Below, in pieces: positions 1-7,355 of a stretch of DNA of 64,000 nt. The notes under the pieces were generated by a model that saw only the letters and a program-made list of their open reading frames with translations, ran no database searches and was not told the DNA's origin. The DNA comes from Clostridium sp031626875 (lineage in GTDB: Bacteria; Bacillota; Clostridia; Clostridiales; Clostridiaceae): the NCBI RefSeq assembly GCF_031626875.1, contig NZ_JANDMF010000002.1, positions 124,001 to 188,000 of the forward strand, in the 5' to 3' direction. A program made the position numbers and the translations under genes. Numbering within the stretch: position 1 is the first letter of the stretch; each line of letters starts with the position of its first letter.

Positions 1-815
1 TTACCTTCTCCAGCTGCTTTTATGTATTGATATGGCTTTCCTATACAATCACCACAAGCAAAAAGACCTTTAAGATTACTAGCCATTAACCTATCAACTT
101 TAACATGCCCATCTTCTTCTTGTAAACCAGGTACTAATTGTGATGGCGAAATAGCATCTTTTAATAAGAATAACCCATCAGTTTCTATTTCTCTATTTTT
201 TAAAATAAGTTTATTTACTTTACTTTCACCCTTAACTTCAATAGGTCTATCTTCTACAAGTTCTATATTTTCATTTAACTTGTAATTCCCCTTGTATAAA
301 GGAACGTAATAAACTTTAGACGCTAATTCACCAACATAATTTGCTTCTTGTTCACCTTCTTGGTTTGAAGAAACTATACAAACAACTTTTTCTCTATAAA
401 GTGGTGCATCACATGTAGCACAATACCCTACCCCTTTTCCAAGGTATTCAAGTTCACCTTTTAAAGGTTTAGAAAATTCAACACCAGAAGCCAATATCAC
501 CGATTTTGCTTCATACATTTTTTCATTAACCATAAGAGCAAAATAATCACCCATTGAATAAATATTATTTATTCTCTCTTCTGTGATTTGTATATTCATA
601 TCTTTTATATGATCTAAAAATGCTTTTGCTAACTTTTCTCCAGAAGAACCTGGAAATCCTAGATAGTTATTAATTTTGGGTGCTTTTTGAATCTTAGAAC
701 TTAATATTTTGCTACCAAATAAAATGAAAGATTTATTTCTAATCTTAGCATTAATAGCAGCTGATAAGCCAGCTGGCCCAGACCCTACTATAGCAATATC
801 ATATCTTTCAGACAT
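1..815 (-). CDS. trxB: Thioredoxin reductase-like FAD/NAD(P)H flavoprotein (C-terminus cut by window edge)
   Basis: The reading frame opens at the ATG at 815 and stays open to base 1, so the C-terminal end lies outside the window. The protein starts with a Rossmann FAD motif (GSGPAGLSAA). It has the redox CxxC in CATCDAPLYREK, where most TrxB proteins have CATCDG, and near the edge the second FAD motif (FACGDCIGKP). It should reduce thioredoxin with NADPH or ferredoxin-derived electrons in the cytoplasm. It starts 3 bp after the trxA stop, so the two genes are co-transcribed. Family assignment is firm; the electron donor is not visible. Confidence 0.9.
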   Translation of the reverse strand, partial: MSERYDIAIVGSGPAGLSAAINAKIRNKSFILFGSKILSSKIQKAPKINNYLGFPGSSGEKLAKAFLDHIKDMNIQITEERINNIYSMGDYFALMVNEKMYEAKSVILASGVEFSKPLKGELEYLGKGVGYCATCDAPLYREKVVCIVSSNQEGEQEANYVGELASKVYYVPLYKGNYKLNENIELVEDRPIEVKGESKVNKLILKNREIETDGLFLLKDAISPSQLVPGLQEEDGHVKVDRLMASNLKGLFACGDCIGKPYQYIKAAGEG

Positions 816-818
816 ATA

Positions 819-1136
819 TTATAAAACCTCTTCTAGTGCTTCCTTTAATACTTCTTTTGGCATAAATCCAACTTTTGTTTCCACATCTGCACCATCTTTA
901 AATATCTTAATTGTTGGAATACTTTGTACTCCATACTTATTAGCAATTTCTCCACTTTCATCTACATCTAACTTAACTATTTTAACTTTTTCTCCCATTT
1001 CTGTTTGTAATTCTTCTAATATTGGTGAAAGCATCTTACAAGGAGCACACCAAGTAGCAAAAAAATCTACAACTACTATTCCTTTGCTATTTAATACTTC
1101 TTCTGTAAAACTATCAGTATTTATATGATTTAACAT
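819..1136 (-). CDS. trxA: Thioredoxin
   Basis: A 105-residue protein of normal thioredoxin length with the active site WCAPCK (residues 29-34) and the cis-proline segment SIPTIKIF. The usual WCGPC has Ala in place of Gly here. It is a cytoplasmic dithiol-disulfide oxidoreductase reduced by the neighbouring thioredoxin reductase. The ribosome binding site AAGGAGGAG lies just upstream. The gene is first in the trxA-trxB operon, with a consensus promoter and a GC-rich palindrome in its leader. Confidence 0.95.
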   Translation of the reverse strand: MLNHINTDSFTEEVLNSKGIVVVDFFATWCAPCKMLSPILEELQTEMGEKVKIVKLDVDESGEIANKYGVQSIPTIKIFKDGADVETKVGFMPKEVLKEALEEVL

Positions 1137-1150
1137 TTAATCTCCTCCTT

Positions 1151-1167
1151 ATACCCCTTGGGGGTAT
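1151..1167. promoter_or_regulatory. CsoR/CstR-type palindromic operator in the trxA leader
   Basis: ATACCCC-TTG-GGGGTAT is a perfect 7-3-7 inverted repeat in an otherwise AT-rich leader. It lies between the -10 box and the ribosome binding site of trxA. The AT-flanked C-tract/G-tract palindrome is typical of operators of the CsoR/CstR/FrmR repressor family, which sense copper, persulfide or formaldehyde. No such repressor gene is in the window, so the ligand is unknown. Confidence 0.6.
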
Positions 1168-1181
1168 GTTCCTTTTTCTTA

Positions 1182-1210
1182 ATTTTACTCCTGTAAGCAA
1201 AACTTGTCAA
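1182..1210 (-). promoter_or_regulatory. Sigma-A promoter of trxA-trxB
   Basis: On the minus strand a perfect -35 TTGACA (1210-1205) and a -10 TAAAAT (1187-1182) are separated by 17 bp. Transcription should start near 1175, just upstream of the 1151-1167 palindrome. A repressor bound there would block initiation or early elongation. Confidence 0.8.
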
Positions 1211-1277
1211 TTGAATTTCAAGGCCAATAAAGTATTGATAATCTTATTTTAAGATATAATTAATTAAATTATACCCA

Positions 1278-1526
1278 CTACATAAACATCTTCACTAAGA
1301 TTTTCTCTATATTTCGTGCTAGTATGTTATATATAAATATAAGTCCCATGCAGTATATTGTATTTAATACTACTGGCTTTATACTATTATTTTCTTTAAA
1401 TTTCTTAAAATTTTTACTTATTAAAAATATTGCTATAACCCATGGAATTAATCCCTCTACTGAGATTATAGGCATAACAAAACATATTCCACATAAAATA
1501 TACAATAATATATTTTTCTTAGTCAT
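1278..1526 (-). CDS. Small membrane protein of unknown function
   Basis: Not a family I recognise. From ATG 1526 it encodes about 82 residues: two hydrophobic segments near the N-terminus (ILLYILCGICFVMPII and LIPWVIAIFLI), a basic patch, then a third hydrophobic stretch. An in-frame ATG at 1541 is possible, but GAGG is well placed for 1526. It overlaps the stop of the upstream LtaS-like gene by 8 bp, so the two are probably translationally coupled. A role with the phosphoglycerol transferase is inferred only from this coupling. Confidence 0.6.
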   Translation of the reverse strand: MTKKNILLYILCGICFVMPIISVEGLIPWVIAIFLISKNFKKFKENNSIKPVVLNTIYCMGLIFIYNILARNIEKILVKMFM

Positions 1527-3399
1527 TAAAATCAGCCTCATCTCTATAATAATTTCCTCTAATCATCTTATCACTAATAGTAATCATACTCTTTATCTTT
1601 TCTTGCTCTTCTGTAGAAAGTCCATCTTGCATTAATTCATAATTTGAAAGTAACGCATAACTTTTATCTGTATTTAGCAAGTTTCTTCCAATGGTTAGTA
1701 TACTTGAATAACTTTCTTTTGGTGCTCCAAATAAATAAGCTATGGTTGGAAGTGTATCTATTTGTCCACCTTTTACTGATAATGTCTTTCCTTGTATATC
1801 TTTGTTATAAATAATAAGAGGAACCTTTTTATCATTCTTTTCCATCCAAGGTTCTAAGTTTTTTGTAGCTTTAACTTCATCATCATAGAACTTATGAACA
1901 CCTTCATGATCCCCATACATAACAACTACTGTATTATCAAGCGCACCACTTTCCTCAAGATCAGTAAGCAATTTTCCAATATATCTATCTGTATAATTTA
2001 TTGATTGAAAATATCCCCCAAGTCTTGTTCCTTCTAAATTTTCAGGGAGCTTTAAATATCTGTCATTTTCAGGCATATCAAAAGGGCTATGACTAGTTAA
2101 TGTGATTGTATATGCCATATATGGTGATTTTTGAGTTTTAAGCACTTCATTAAATTGCTTTAAATAACTTTCATCAGAAACTCCTAGATTTATTACATCT
2201 GTAGTATCATAATCTGCTGAATCTAATAATTTTTCGTATCCCATTGATTTAAGACTAGTCATCCAGTTCCAATATGATCCTTTATCTGGATGGGATGCTA
2301 AAGTACTATACCCCATATTTTTAAAAATGTTAGGCAAAGAATACTTGTAAGTATTTGTGGGATATCTAAAAAACGTTGCACCTTCTCGTACTGGAAAAAC
2401 AGAGGTATTTGTCATTAATTCAGCATCTGAGCTTGTCCCACCATAAGTCTGTTCATAAAAATTATCAAAATATAAAGAATTGGAAAGCAACTTATTTACA
2501 TTAGGAGTTATTTCCTTTCCTTCTATCTTCTGATTTATAACACAATTCTCAAGAGATTCCCACTGAATTACCAATAAATTTTTGCCTTTAAGCATTCCAG
2601 CATATTCATTATCTTGTTTATTTTCTTTAAGGCTAGATAATGTATTCTTAACCTCTTCTTTTTCATTAGAATTAAATTTATAAGGTTTTGACTGCTCATA
2701 AAAATCATAAGCATCATAAACATGGTATCCAATAGGAGTTAGATTACCCATAGTTTGATTTGGACTCCAGCATGTTCTAAATAGATATTGTCCTGTAAAC
2801 CCACCTTCTTTTTTATCTATTTTTACATGCAAATATGCTAAAAATGTAAATGCTAACAACAAAATACTTAATGCGCCTATAGTATTTCTAGGATTTTTAG
2901 TATATGTCTTTCTATTTTTTATATTTATAACAGCCATAACAACTAAATCAATTAGAAATATCCCATCAACTAATCTTACCATTGATATAATAGAACTTCC
3001 TAAATTGTCTAAATTACTTGTCATACTAAACATATGATAATTTAAGAAAACTGAATTTGACCTATAATACCACATGTCACCTATAACCAATATAGTGAAT
3101 AAAAGATTCAATCCCCAAAAACTCCATTTTTGTGCCCTTCCTTTAAAAAACAATCCTAAAGATACAAAAGCTGCATTGATAGCTATCCAACCACCAAATG
3201 GAGGTAGTGCAATAAACACACTTTTTAAATGTATTCCATTTGCTTTATCATCAGATAATAATGCTATAAACAATAATGTTTTAACCAATATAATAATTAA
3301 ATTAATTTTGAAATTTTTATTATTAATGCCTTCTATAAATTTCATTTTAATCTTTGCAGGCATACTTAATTTTACTACTTCATCTTTATAATTTAACAT
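1519..3399 (-). CDS. LtaS-family phosphoglycerol transferase / membrane sulfatase
   Basis: A 626-residue protein with about five N-terminal transmembrane helices (roughly residues 30-195), followed by an extracellular sulfatase-fold domain from about residue 265 (NLLVIQWESLEN). The catalytic Thr region is YGGTSSDAELM and a metal-binding motif is YGDHEGV. LTA-synthase enzymes transfer glycerol-phosphate from phosphatidylglycerol to build polyglycerolphosphate polymers. Length and layout match the family. Several paralogues are common in clostridia, so it may be an initiator or modifier rather than the main synthase. The start is supported by AAGGAGG. Confidence 0.85.
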   Translation of the reverse strand: MLNYKDEVVKLSMPAKIKMKFIEGINNKNFKINLIIILVKTLLFIALLSDDKANGIHLKSVFIALPPFGGWIAINAAFVSLGLFFKGRAQKWSFWGLNLLFTILVIGDMWYYRSNSVFLNYHMFSMTSNLDNLGSSIISMVRLVDGIFLIDLVVMAVINIKNRKTYTKNPRNTIGALSILLLAFTFLAYLHVKIDKKEGGFTGQYLFRTCWSPNQTMGNLTPIGYHVYDAYDFYEQSKPYKFNSNEKEEVKNTLSSLKENKQDNEYAGMLKGKNLLVIQWESLENCVINQKIEGKEITPNVNKLLSNSLYFDNFYEQTYGGTSSDAELMTNTSVFPVREGATFFRYPTNTYKYSLPNIFKNMGYSTLASHPDKGSYWNWMTSLKSMGYEKLLDSADYDTTDVINLGVSDESYLKQFNEVLKTQKSPYMAYTITLTSHSPFDMPENDRYLKLPENLEGTRLGGYFQSINYTDRYIGKLLTDLEESGALDNTVVVMYGDHEGVHKFYDDEVKATKNLEPWMEKNDKKVPLIIYNKDIQGKTLSVKGGQIDTLPTIAYLFGAPKESYSSILTIGRNLLNTDKSYALLSNYELMQDGLSTEEQEKIKSMITISDKMIRGNYYRDEADFND

Positions 3400-3805
3400 T
3401 GATTATGTCCTCCTTATATATAAATATGTATATAGATATAGTATCATAAACTATTAATATAGGATATTGATTGTTGGAGTAAATTTTCGAATGATTTTAG
3501 TGTAAATATCCATTATATCCAGGGTTAATTATACATAATAACATTATTTTCGAGTTTCTATGAGAATAAAATTTATATAATAAGACAAATACCATTAAAC
3601 ATTTTAATTATAATAATAAAATATAGGTTTAAATAAAAAAAAGAAAGACATCTTATCTTGTTATAATTAAACTACTATTTAAAAAGAAACAAAATTTAAT
3701 ATTAAAATAAGATTTTTTTCAGATATGTAATAGAGAAATATTTAATGCCAGAGTAGTATTGTATACCTTTAATAATTTACCCACAGTGATAGATATATTT
3801 TTAAC
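3400..3805. other. Intergenic region, no gene seen
   Basis: 406 bp of very AT-rich sequence between the LtaS-like gene and the EamA gene, both on the minus strand. The end near 3400 holds the LtaS-like gene's ribosome binding site (AAGGAGG) and must hold its promoter, but no -35/-10 pair stands out. I see no convincing terminator for the EamA gene and no small reading frame with a credible start. Confidence 0.5.
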
Positions 3806-4684
3806 TTAAAACTCTACTCTATCTAAATTTTTATTATATATAAACATATATATAGAAGCTCCAAATATAATTCCATATCCAATAAAGCTCCAAATATCTG
3901 GTAATACTCCAAATAACATAAAACTGAATATAGCTGCAAAAGCTATATTACTATAATCAAAAATTGATATTTCTTTAGCTGGTGAATATTTATACGCAAA
4001 TGTAATTCCAAACTGTCCAACACTTGCACTTATTCCTGCTAATATAAGATATAAAAATTGTATAATTGTCATATGTTCATATGTGATTATTGTAAATGGT
4101 GCAATAATCAAACTAGATATTAATGAAAAATAAAACACTATAGTCTTTGGTTTTTCTTTACCACTTAATGCTCTAACACAAGTATATGCTCCTGCTGCTG
4201 TAACTCCTCCTAAAATCCCTGCCAATGCTGGAATTATCTCAAAATTCAACCTAGGTCTAATTACAAACAAAACACCAATAAAGGCAATTGTTAATCCAGT
4301 TACTTGTTTTGAATTAATCTTTTCATTTAAAAACAACATTGAAAATATAATTACAAAAAATGGACTAAGCTTGTTTAACATATTAGCATCTGATAAAACC
4401 AAATGATCTATTGAATAAAAATTTAATACTATTCCTAATGTTCCAAGTATAGACCTCATTAAAAGAAGTTTTTGGTTTTCTTTTTTCCCTAAAAGACTAT
4501 CTTTACTTTTTAAAATTAAAAAGAATGCTACTACTAATGAAACAAGATTCCTAAAAAATGTTTTTTCAAAGGATGGCAAATCTCCAGCCAGTTTAACAAA
4601 GGCAGACATAGCAGCAAAGCCACAAGCTGATAATGTTATACATAATATTCCTTTTGTTCTATTACTAAAACTCACCCATTTCAC
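3806..4684 (-). CDS. EamA/DMT-superfamily transporter
   Basis: A 292-residue protein that is almost entirely hydrophobic helices, about ten in two homologous halves. This is the typical layout of the drug/metabolite transporter superfamily, and the first half contains FFRNLVSLVVAFFL and LGIVLNFYSIDHLVLSDANML. Such carriers export or exchange amino acids, nucleosides or other small metabolites, and the substrate cannot be read from sequence. It appears monocistronic, with an independent AmtB operon divergently placed upstream. Confidence 0.85.
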   Translation of the reverse strand: MKWVSFSNRTKGILCITLSACGFAAMSAFVKLAGDLPSFEKTFFRNLVSLVVAFFLILKSKDSLLGKKENQKLLLMRSILGTLGIVLNFYSIDHLVLSDANMLNKLSPFFVIIFSMLFLNEKINSKQVTGLTIAFIGVLFVIRPRLNFEIIPALAGILGGVTAAGAYTCVRALSGKEKPKTIVFYFSLISSLIIAPFTIITYEHMTIIQFLYLILAGISASVGQFGITFAYKYSPAKEISIFDYSNIAFAAIFSFMLFGVLPDIWSFIGYGIIFGASIYMFIYNKNLDRVEF

Positions 4685-4952
4685 CTCTTTCTGTGTTAGT
4701 ATATCATACTTTAATTAAAATTTAGATAAAATAACTTTGTTCTAAATTCTTATTTAAATATATCAATCTAGATTCTCATAAAATTCTAATAAATCCTTAA
4801 CAACTTAAAAATTATACCTAACAAATCTTGTGACAATTTGTCAAATCTAAATCCATATAAATCCAATATCATTAATAATTAATTAATAATATTTCAAATA
4901 TATTAATATTATAACCTTTAAGTTAACATGCCAAAAAAGGTATTTCTTTTTT

Positions 4953-4981
4953 CTGAAAATTTGTTATTATGATAATATAAT
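4953..4981 (+). promoter_or_regulatory. Putative amtB promoter
   Basis: A perfect -10 TATAAT at 4976-4981 has a weak -35 (CTGAAA, 4953-4958) at 17 bp. Transcription would begin near 4988, directly ahead of the hairpin/terminator leader. The weak -35 leaves room for activation or for another start further upstream. Confidence 0.45.
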
Positions 4982-4996
4982 TTTTATAAAAAATAG

Positions 4997-5012
4997 CTAT
5001 CAAAGGAGATAG
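4997..5012 (+). promoter_or_regulatory. Putative ANTAR-type antiterminator hairpin upstream of amtB
   Basis: CTATC (4997-5001), a six-base loop AAAGGA (5002-5007) and GATAG (5008-5012) form a short hairpin whose loop has A at position 1 and G at position 4. This is the known signature of RNA hairpins bound by ANTAR-domain antiterminators. Its 3' arm is also the start of the terminator stem at 5007-5056, so the two structures exclude each other. The canonical first hairpin is not clear: a hexaloop at about 4929-4943 lacks G4. Confidence 0.5.
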
Positions 5013-5056
5013 TGATTTTGTCTAAACAAGACATCATCACTGTCTCTATTTTTTTT
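5007..5056 (+). terminator. Leader terminator (attenuator) upstream of amtB
   Basis: Two 17-base arms (5007-5023 and 5029-5045), with two mismatched positions and one G-U pair, enclose a 5-base loop. They are followed by CTA and eight T residues (5049-5056). It ends 18 bp before the amtB start and ahead of its ribosome binding site, so it must be read through to express amtB. This suggests conditional termination. Confidence 0.75.
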
Positions 5057-5074
5057 ACGAAAGGATTGATAATT

Positions 5075-6319
5075 ATGACAAATCTAGGAGATAGTGCTTT
5101 TATCTTAGTAAGCACAGCATTGGTATTTCTTATGACACCAGGACTTGCATTTTTCTATGGAGGAATGGTAAGACGAAAAAACGTTTTAAACACAATTCTT
5201 TCATCGTTTTTTGTATGTGGACTAGCTTCTGTATTGTGGATAGTTATTGGATACTCATTATCTTTTGGTGATGATATTAAAGGAATTATTGGGGGATTTA
5301 ATCATTTATTTTTTATTGGTGTTAGTATGGATCCTAATGATGTTTATGCTGCTACCATTCCTGAAACATTGTTTGCAGCATTTCAAATGATGTTTTCAAT
5401 TATAACTCCAGCACTTATTACCGGATCTTTAGTTGGCAGAATGAAATTTAAAGCTCTATTTATATTTATAGCTGCATGGTTGGTTTTAGTTTACTATCCT
5501 CTTGCACATATGGTATGGGGAGATGGTGGGATTTTAAGAACTTTAGGTGCTGTTGATTTTGCTGGTGGTAATGTTGTTCATATAAGTTCAGGTGTTAGTG
5601 GACTCGTAGCTTGTCTTATATTAGGTAAAAGACGTGGGTATGGTATGATTTCTCACAAACCACATAATATTCCCTTTGTATTTTTGGGGGCTGCTTTACT
5701 TTGGTTTGGATGGTTTGGTTTTAATGCTGGAAGTGCTTTAGGTTCAGGCGAACTTGCTGTGCATGCATTTTTAACAACTAACACTTCTGCAGCAGCAGCA
5801 TTATTATCATGGATGTTGATTGAAAAAATCAAATTCGGTAAACCTACTCTACTTGGTGCTTCAACTGGTGCAGTTATTGGACTTGTTGCAATAACTCCAG
5901 GCGCAGGATTCGTTCCAATATGGTCATCTTTAATCATAGGGGCATTAGTAAGTCCAATTTGTTTCTTTGGAATATCAATTATCAAATCAAAATTAGGTAT
6001 TGATGATGCTCTGGATGCATTTGGATGTCATGGAATTGGTGGTATTTGGGGAGGAATCGCTACAGGATTATTTACCCAAACTTCTATTAATTCATCAGCT
6101 CAATGGAATGGACTTTTCTTTGGAGATGCTCATTTATTTATAGTTCAAATTATAAGTATAATAGCAACTATTGCACTTGCTGCAACTATGACATTTATTA
6201 TTCTTAAATTAATATCATTATTTATGGAGATTAGAGTATCTGAATCTGACGAAGCTAATGGATTAGATATGTCAGAACATAGCGAAACAGCTTACCCATC
6301 ATTTATGGGACTTGATTAA
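5075..6319 (+). CDS. amtB: AmtB-type ammonium transporter
   Basis: Ammonium channel of the Amt/Mep/Rh family with eleven expected membrane helices. Recognisable elements are FFYGGMVRRKN, the ammonium-site Asp region DFAGGNVVHISSG with the first pore His, and the second pore His in DAFGCHGIGGIWGG. Length is 414 residues from ATG 5075, chosen because AAGGA sits 9 bp upstream. A GTG at 5012 is in frame, but it lies inside the terminator stem with its Shine-Dalgarno too close. The gene is followed after 14 bp by its PII regulator. The leader attenuator implies nitrogen-dependent expression. Confidence 0.95.
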   Translation: MTNLGDSAFILVSTALVFLMTPGLAFFYGGMVRRKNVLNTILSSFFVCGLASVLWIVIGYSLSFGDDIKGIIGGFNHLFFIGVSMDPNDVYAATIPETLFAAFQMMFSIITPALITGSLVGRMKFKALFIFIAAWLVLVYYPLAHMVWGDGGILRTLGAVDFAGGNVVHISSGVSGLVACLILGKRRGYGMISHKPHNIPFVFLGAALLWFGWFGFNAGSALGSGELAVHAFLTTNTSAAAALLSWMLIEKIKFGKPTLLGASTGAVIGLVAITPGAGFVPIWSSLIIGALVSPICFFGISIIKSKLGIDDALDAFGCHGIGGIWGGIATGLFTQTSINSSAQWNGLFFGDAHLFIVQIISIIATIALAATMTFIILKLISLFMEIRVSESDEANGLDMSEHSETAYPSFMGLD

Positions 6320-6333
6320 GGAGGTATTTTTAT

Positions 6334-6672
6334 ATGAAAAAAATTGAAGCGATTATTAGACCTGCAAAACTTGAAGAACTTAAAGATGAATTGCATAAAG
6401 CTAAAATAACAGGCCTTACTATATCTCAAGTACTTGGTTGTGGTCAACAATTAGGTTGGAAAGAACATTATAGAAGTAGTGAAGTTTCAATAAATATTTT
6501 GCCTAAAATAGAAGTAAAACTTATAGTTGATGATATTGAAGTAGAGAAAATAATTGATCTTATAATAAAAATTGCTAGAACCGGAGAAGTTGGTGATGGT
6601 AAAATATTTGTTTCAAACATTGAGGATTGTGTCAGAATCAGAACAGGCGAAAGAGGTAAAAATGCCCTATAA
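6334..6672 (+). CDS. glnK: PII nitrogen-regulatory protein (GlnK/GlnB family)
   Basis: A 112-residue PII protein with the usual start (MKKIEAIIRP), a T-loop at about residues 37-56 and the nucleotide-binding segment TGEVGDGKIFV. It probably blocks the adjacent AmtB when nitrogen is plentiful, sensing ADP/ATP and 2-oxoglutarate. The T-loop reads EHYRSSEVSINILPK: residue 51, the classical uridylylated Tyr, is Val, so regulation by uridylylation is unlikely. AGGAGG precedes the ATG. A terminator follows at 6714. Confidence 0.93.
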   Translation: MKKIEAIIRPAKLEELKDELHKAKITGLTISQVLGCGQQLGWKEHYRSSEVSINILPKIEVKLIVDDIEVEKIIDLIIKIARTGEVGDGKIFVSNIEDCVRIRTGERGKNAL

Positions 6673-6713
6673 AAAGGTATAATATTATTTATATTCATAT
6701 TAATATTATGCTC

Positions 6714-6753
6714 AAAAAAGAGAATTCAATTTTAATGTTGAATTCTCTTTTTT
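6714..6753. terminator. Bidirectional terminator after amtB-glnK
   Basis: AAAAAAGAGAATTCAA (6714-6729) and TTGAATTCTCTTTTTT (6738-6753) form a perfect 16-bp stem around an 8-base loop. The A tract on one side and the T tract on the other let it serve both glnK and the convergent flavodoxin gene. Confidence 0.9.
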
Positions 6754-6793
6754 ATCAACTAGTATCAAACTTGGTTTGATACAGCCTCTTTTG

Positions 6794-7216
6794 TTATTCT
6801 AATTTTGCTATTAATTTTCCAAAATCTTTACATTTTTCTTCATCATCACCTTCTGCAGATTCTTGAACTGTTAAACCTTCACTTATTAATGTAGCGCCAT
6901 ATGATTCCATTCTCTTTTCCCATTCTCTCATCCATTCACCATTGCCCCATCCCCATGAACCAAAAAGAGCAACTTTCTTTCCTTGTACATTTCCTTCTAA
7001 TGAATTAACAAAAGGTTCCATTTCACTTTCTTCTAATTCTTCTGATCCATAAGCTGAACACCCTAAAATAAGTATTTTTTCATTTTTAACATCATGAAGT
7101 GTTGTATTTGACACTTCTACTAATTCAGCTTTCTTTCCTTCAGATTCTATTCCTTCAAGAATTAAGTTTGCCATTTTTTCTGTATTTCCTGTTTGACTAA
7201 AATATATTATTTTCAT
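6794..7216 (-). CDS. Flavodoxin
   Basis: A short-chain flavodoxin of 140 residues. The FMN phosphate-binding loop is FSQTGNTEKMA at the N-terminus, and FGSWGWGNGEWMREWE supplies the second FMN-contacting loop. It is a cytoplasmic one-electron carrier. Its promoter carries an Fnr-like operator at 7310-7321 with TATAAT at 7286-7281, the same geometry as the reductase, flavodiiron and RIC promoters nearby. It may therefore shuttle electrons to the NO/O2-detoxifying enzymes. Confidence 0.93.
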   Translation of the reverse strand: MKIIYFSQTGNTEKMANLILEGIESEGKKAELVEVSNTTLHDVKNEKILILGCSAYGSEELEESEMEPFVNSLEGNVQGKKVALFGSWGWGNGEWMREWEKRMESYGATLISEGLTVQESAEGDDEEKCKDFGKLIAKLE

Positions 7217-7309
7217 ATTAAACCTCCTAAAATTGTACTATTTACTCCTTAAATTGTTTTTTTATTTAACTTATGACATTATTATAACTTTATTTGTTTT
7301 TAGAAAATG

Positions 7310-7321
7310 TGATTGAAATCA
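7310..7321 (-). promoter_or_regulatory. Fnr-like operator (TGAT-TGAA-ATCA) of the flavodoxin promoter
   Basis: Inverted repeat TGAT-N4-ATCA, extended as GTGAT/ATCAA. Its centre (7315.5) is 34.5 bp from the downstream edge of the flavodoxin -10 TATAAT (minus strand 7286-7281). That equals -41.5 from the inferred start, the class II activator position for Crp/Fnr proteins. Confidence 0.7.
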
Positions 7322-7355
7322 AATCTCAATAAAACATTTCATTCTTCTACTAATA

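Noticed and set aside
709..1128. 139-residue plus-strand frame over trxB and trxA
   Set aside because: It is the shadow of two clearly recognised genes on the other strand and has no start signal.
5012..5074. Longer AmtB from the in-frame GTG at 5012
   Set aside because: The added codons lie in the leader terminator, and the Shine-Dalgarno for this GTG is only 3 bp away. The ATG at 5075 matches the family's start.
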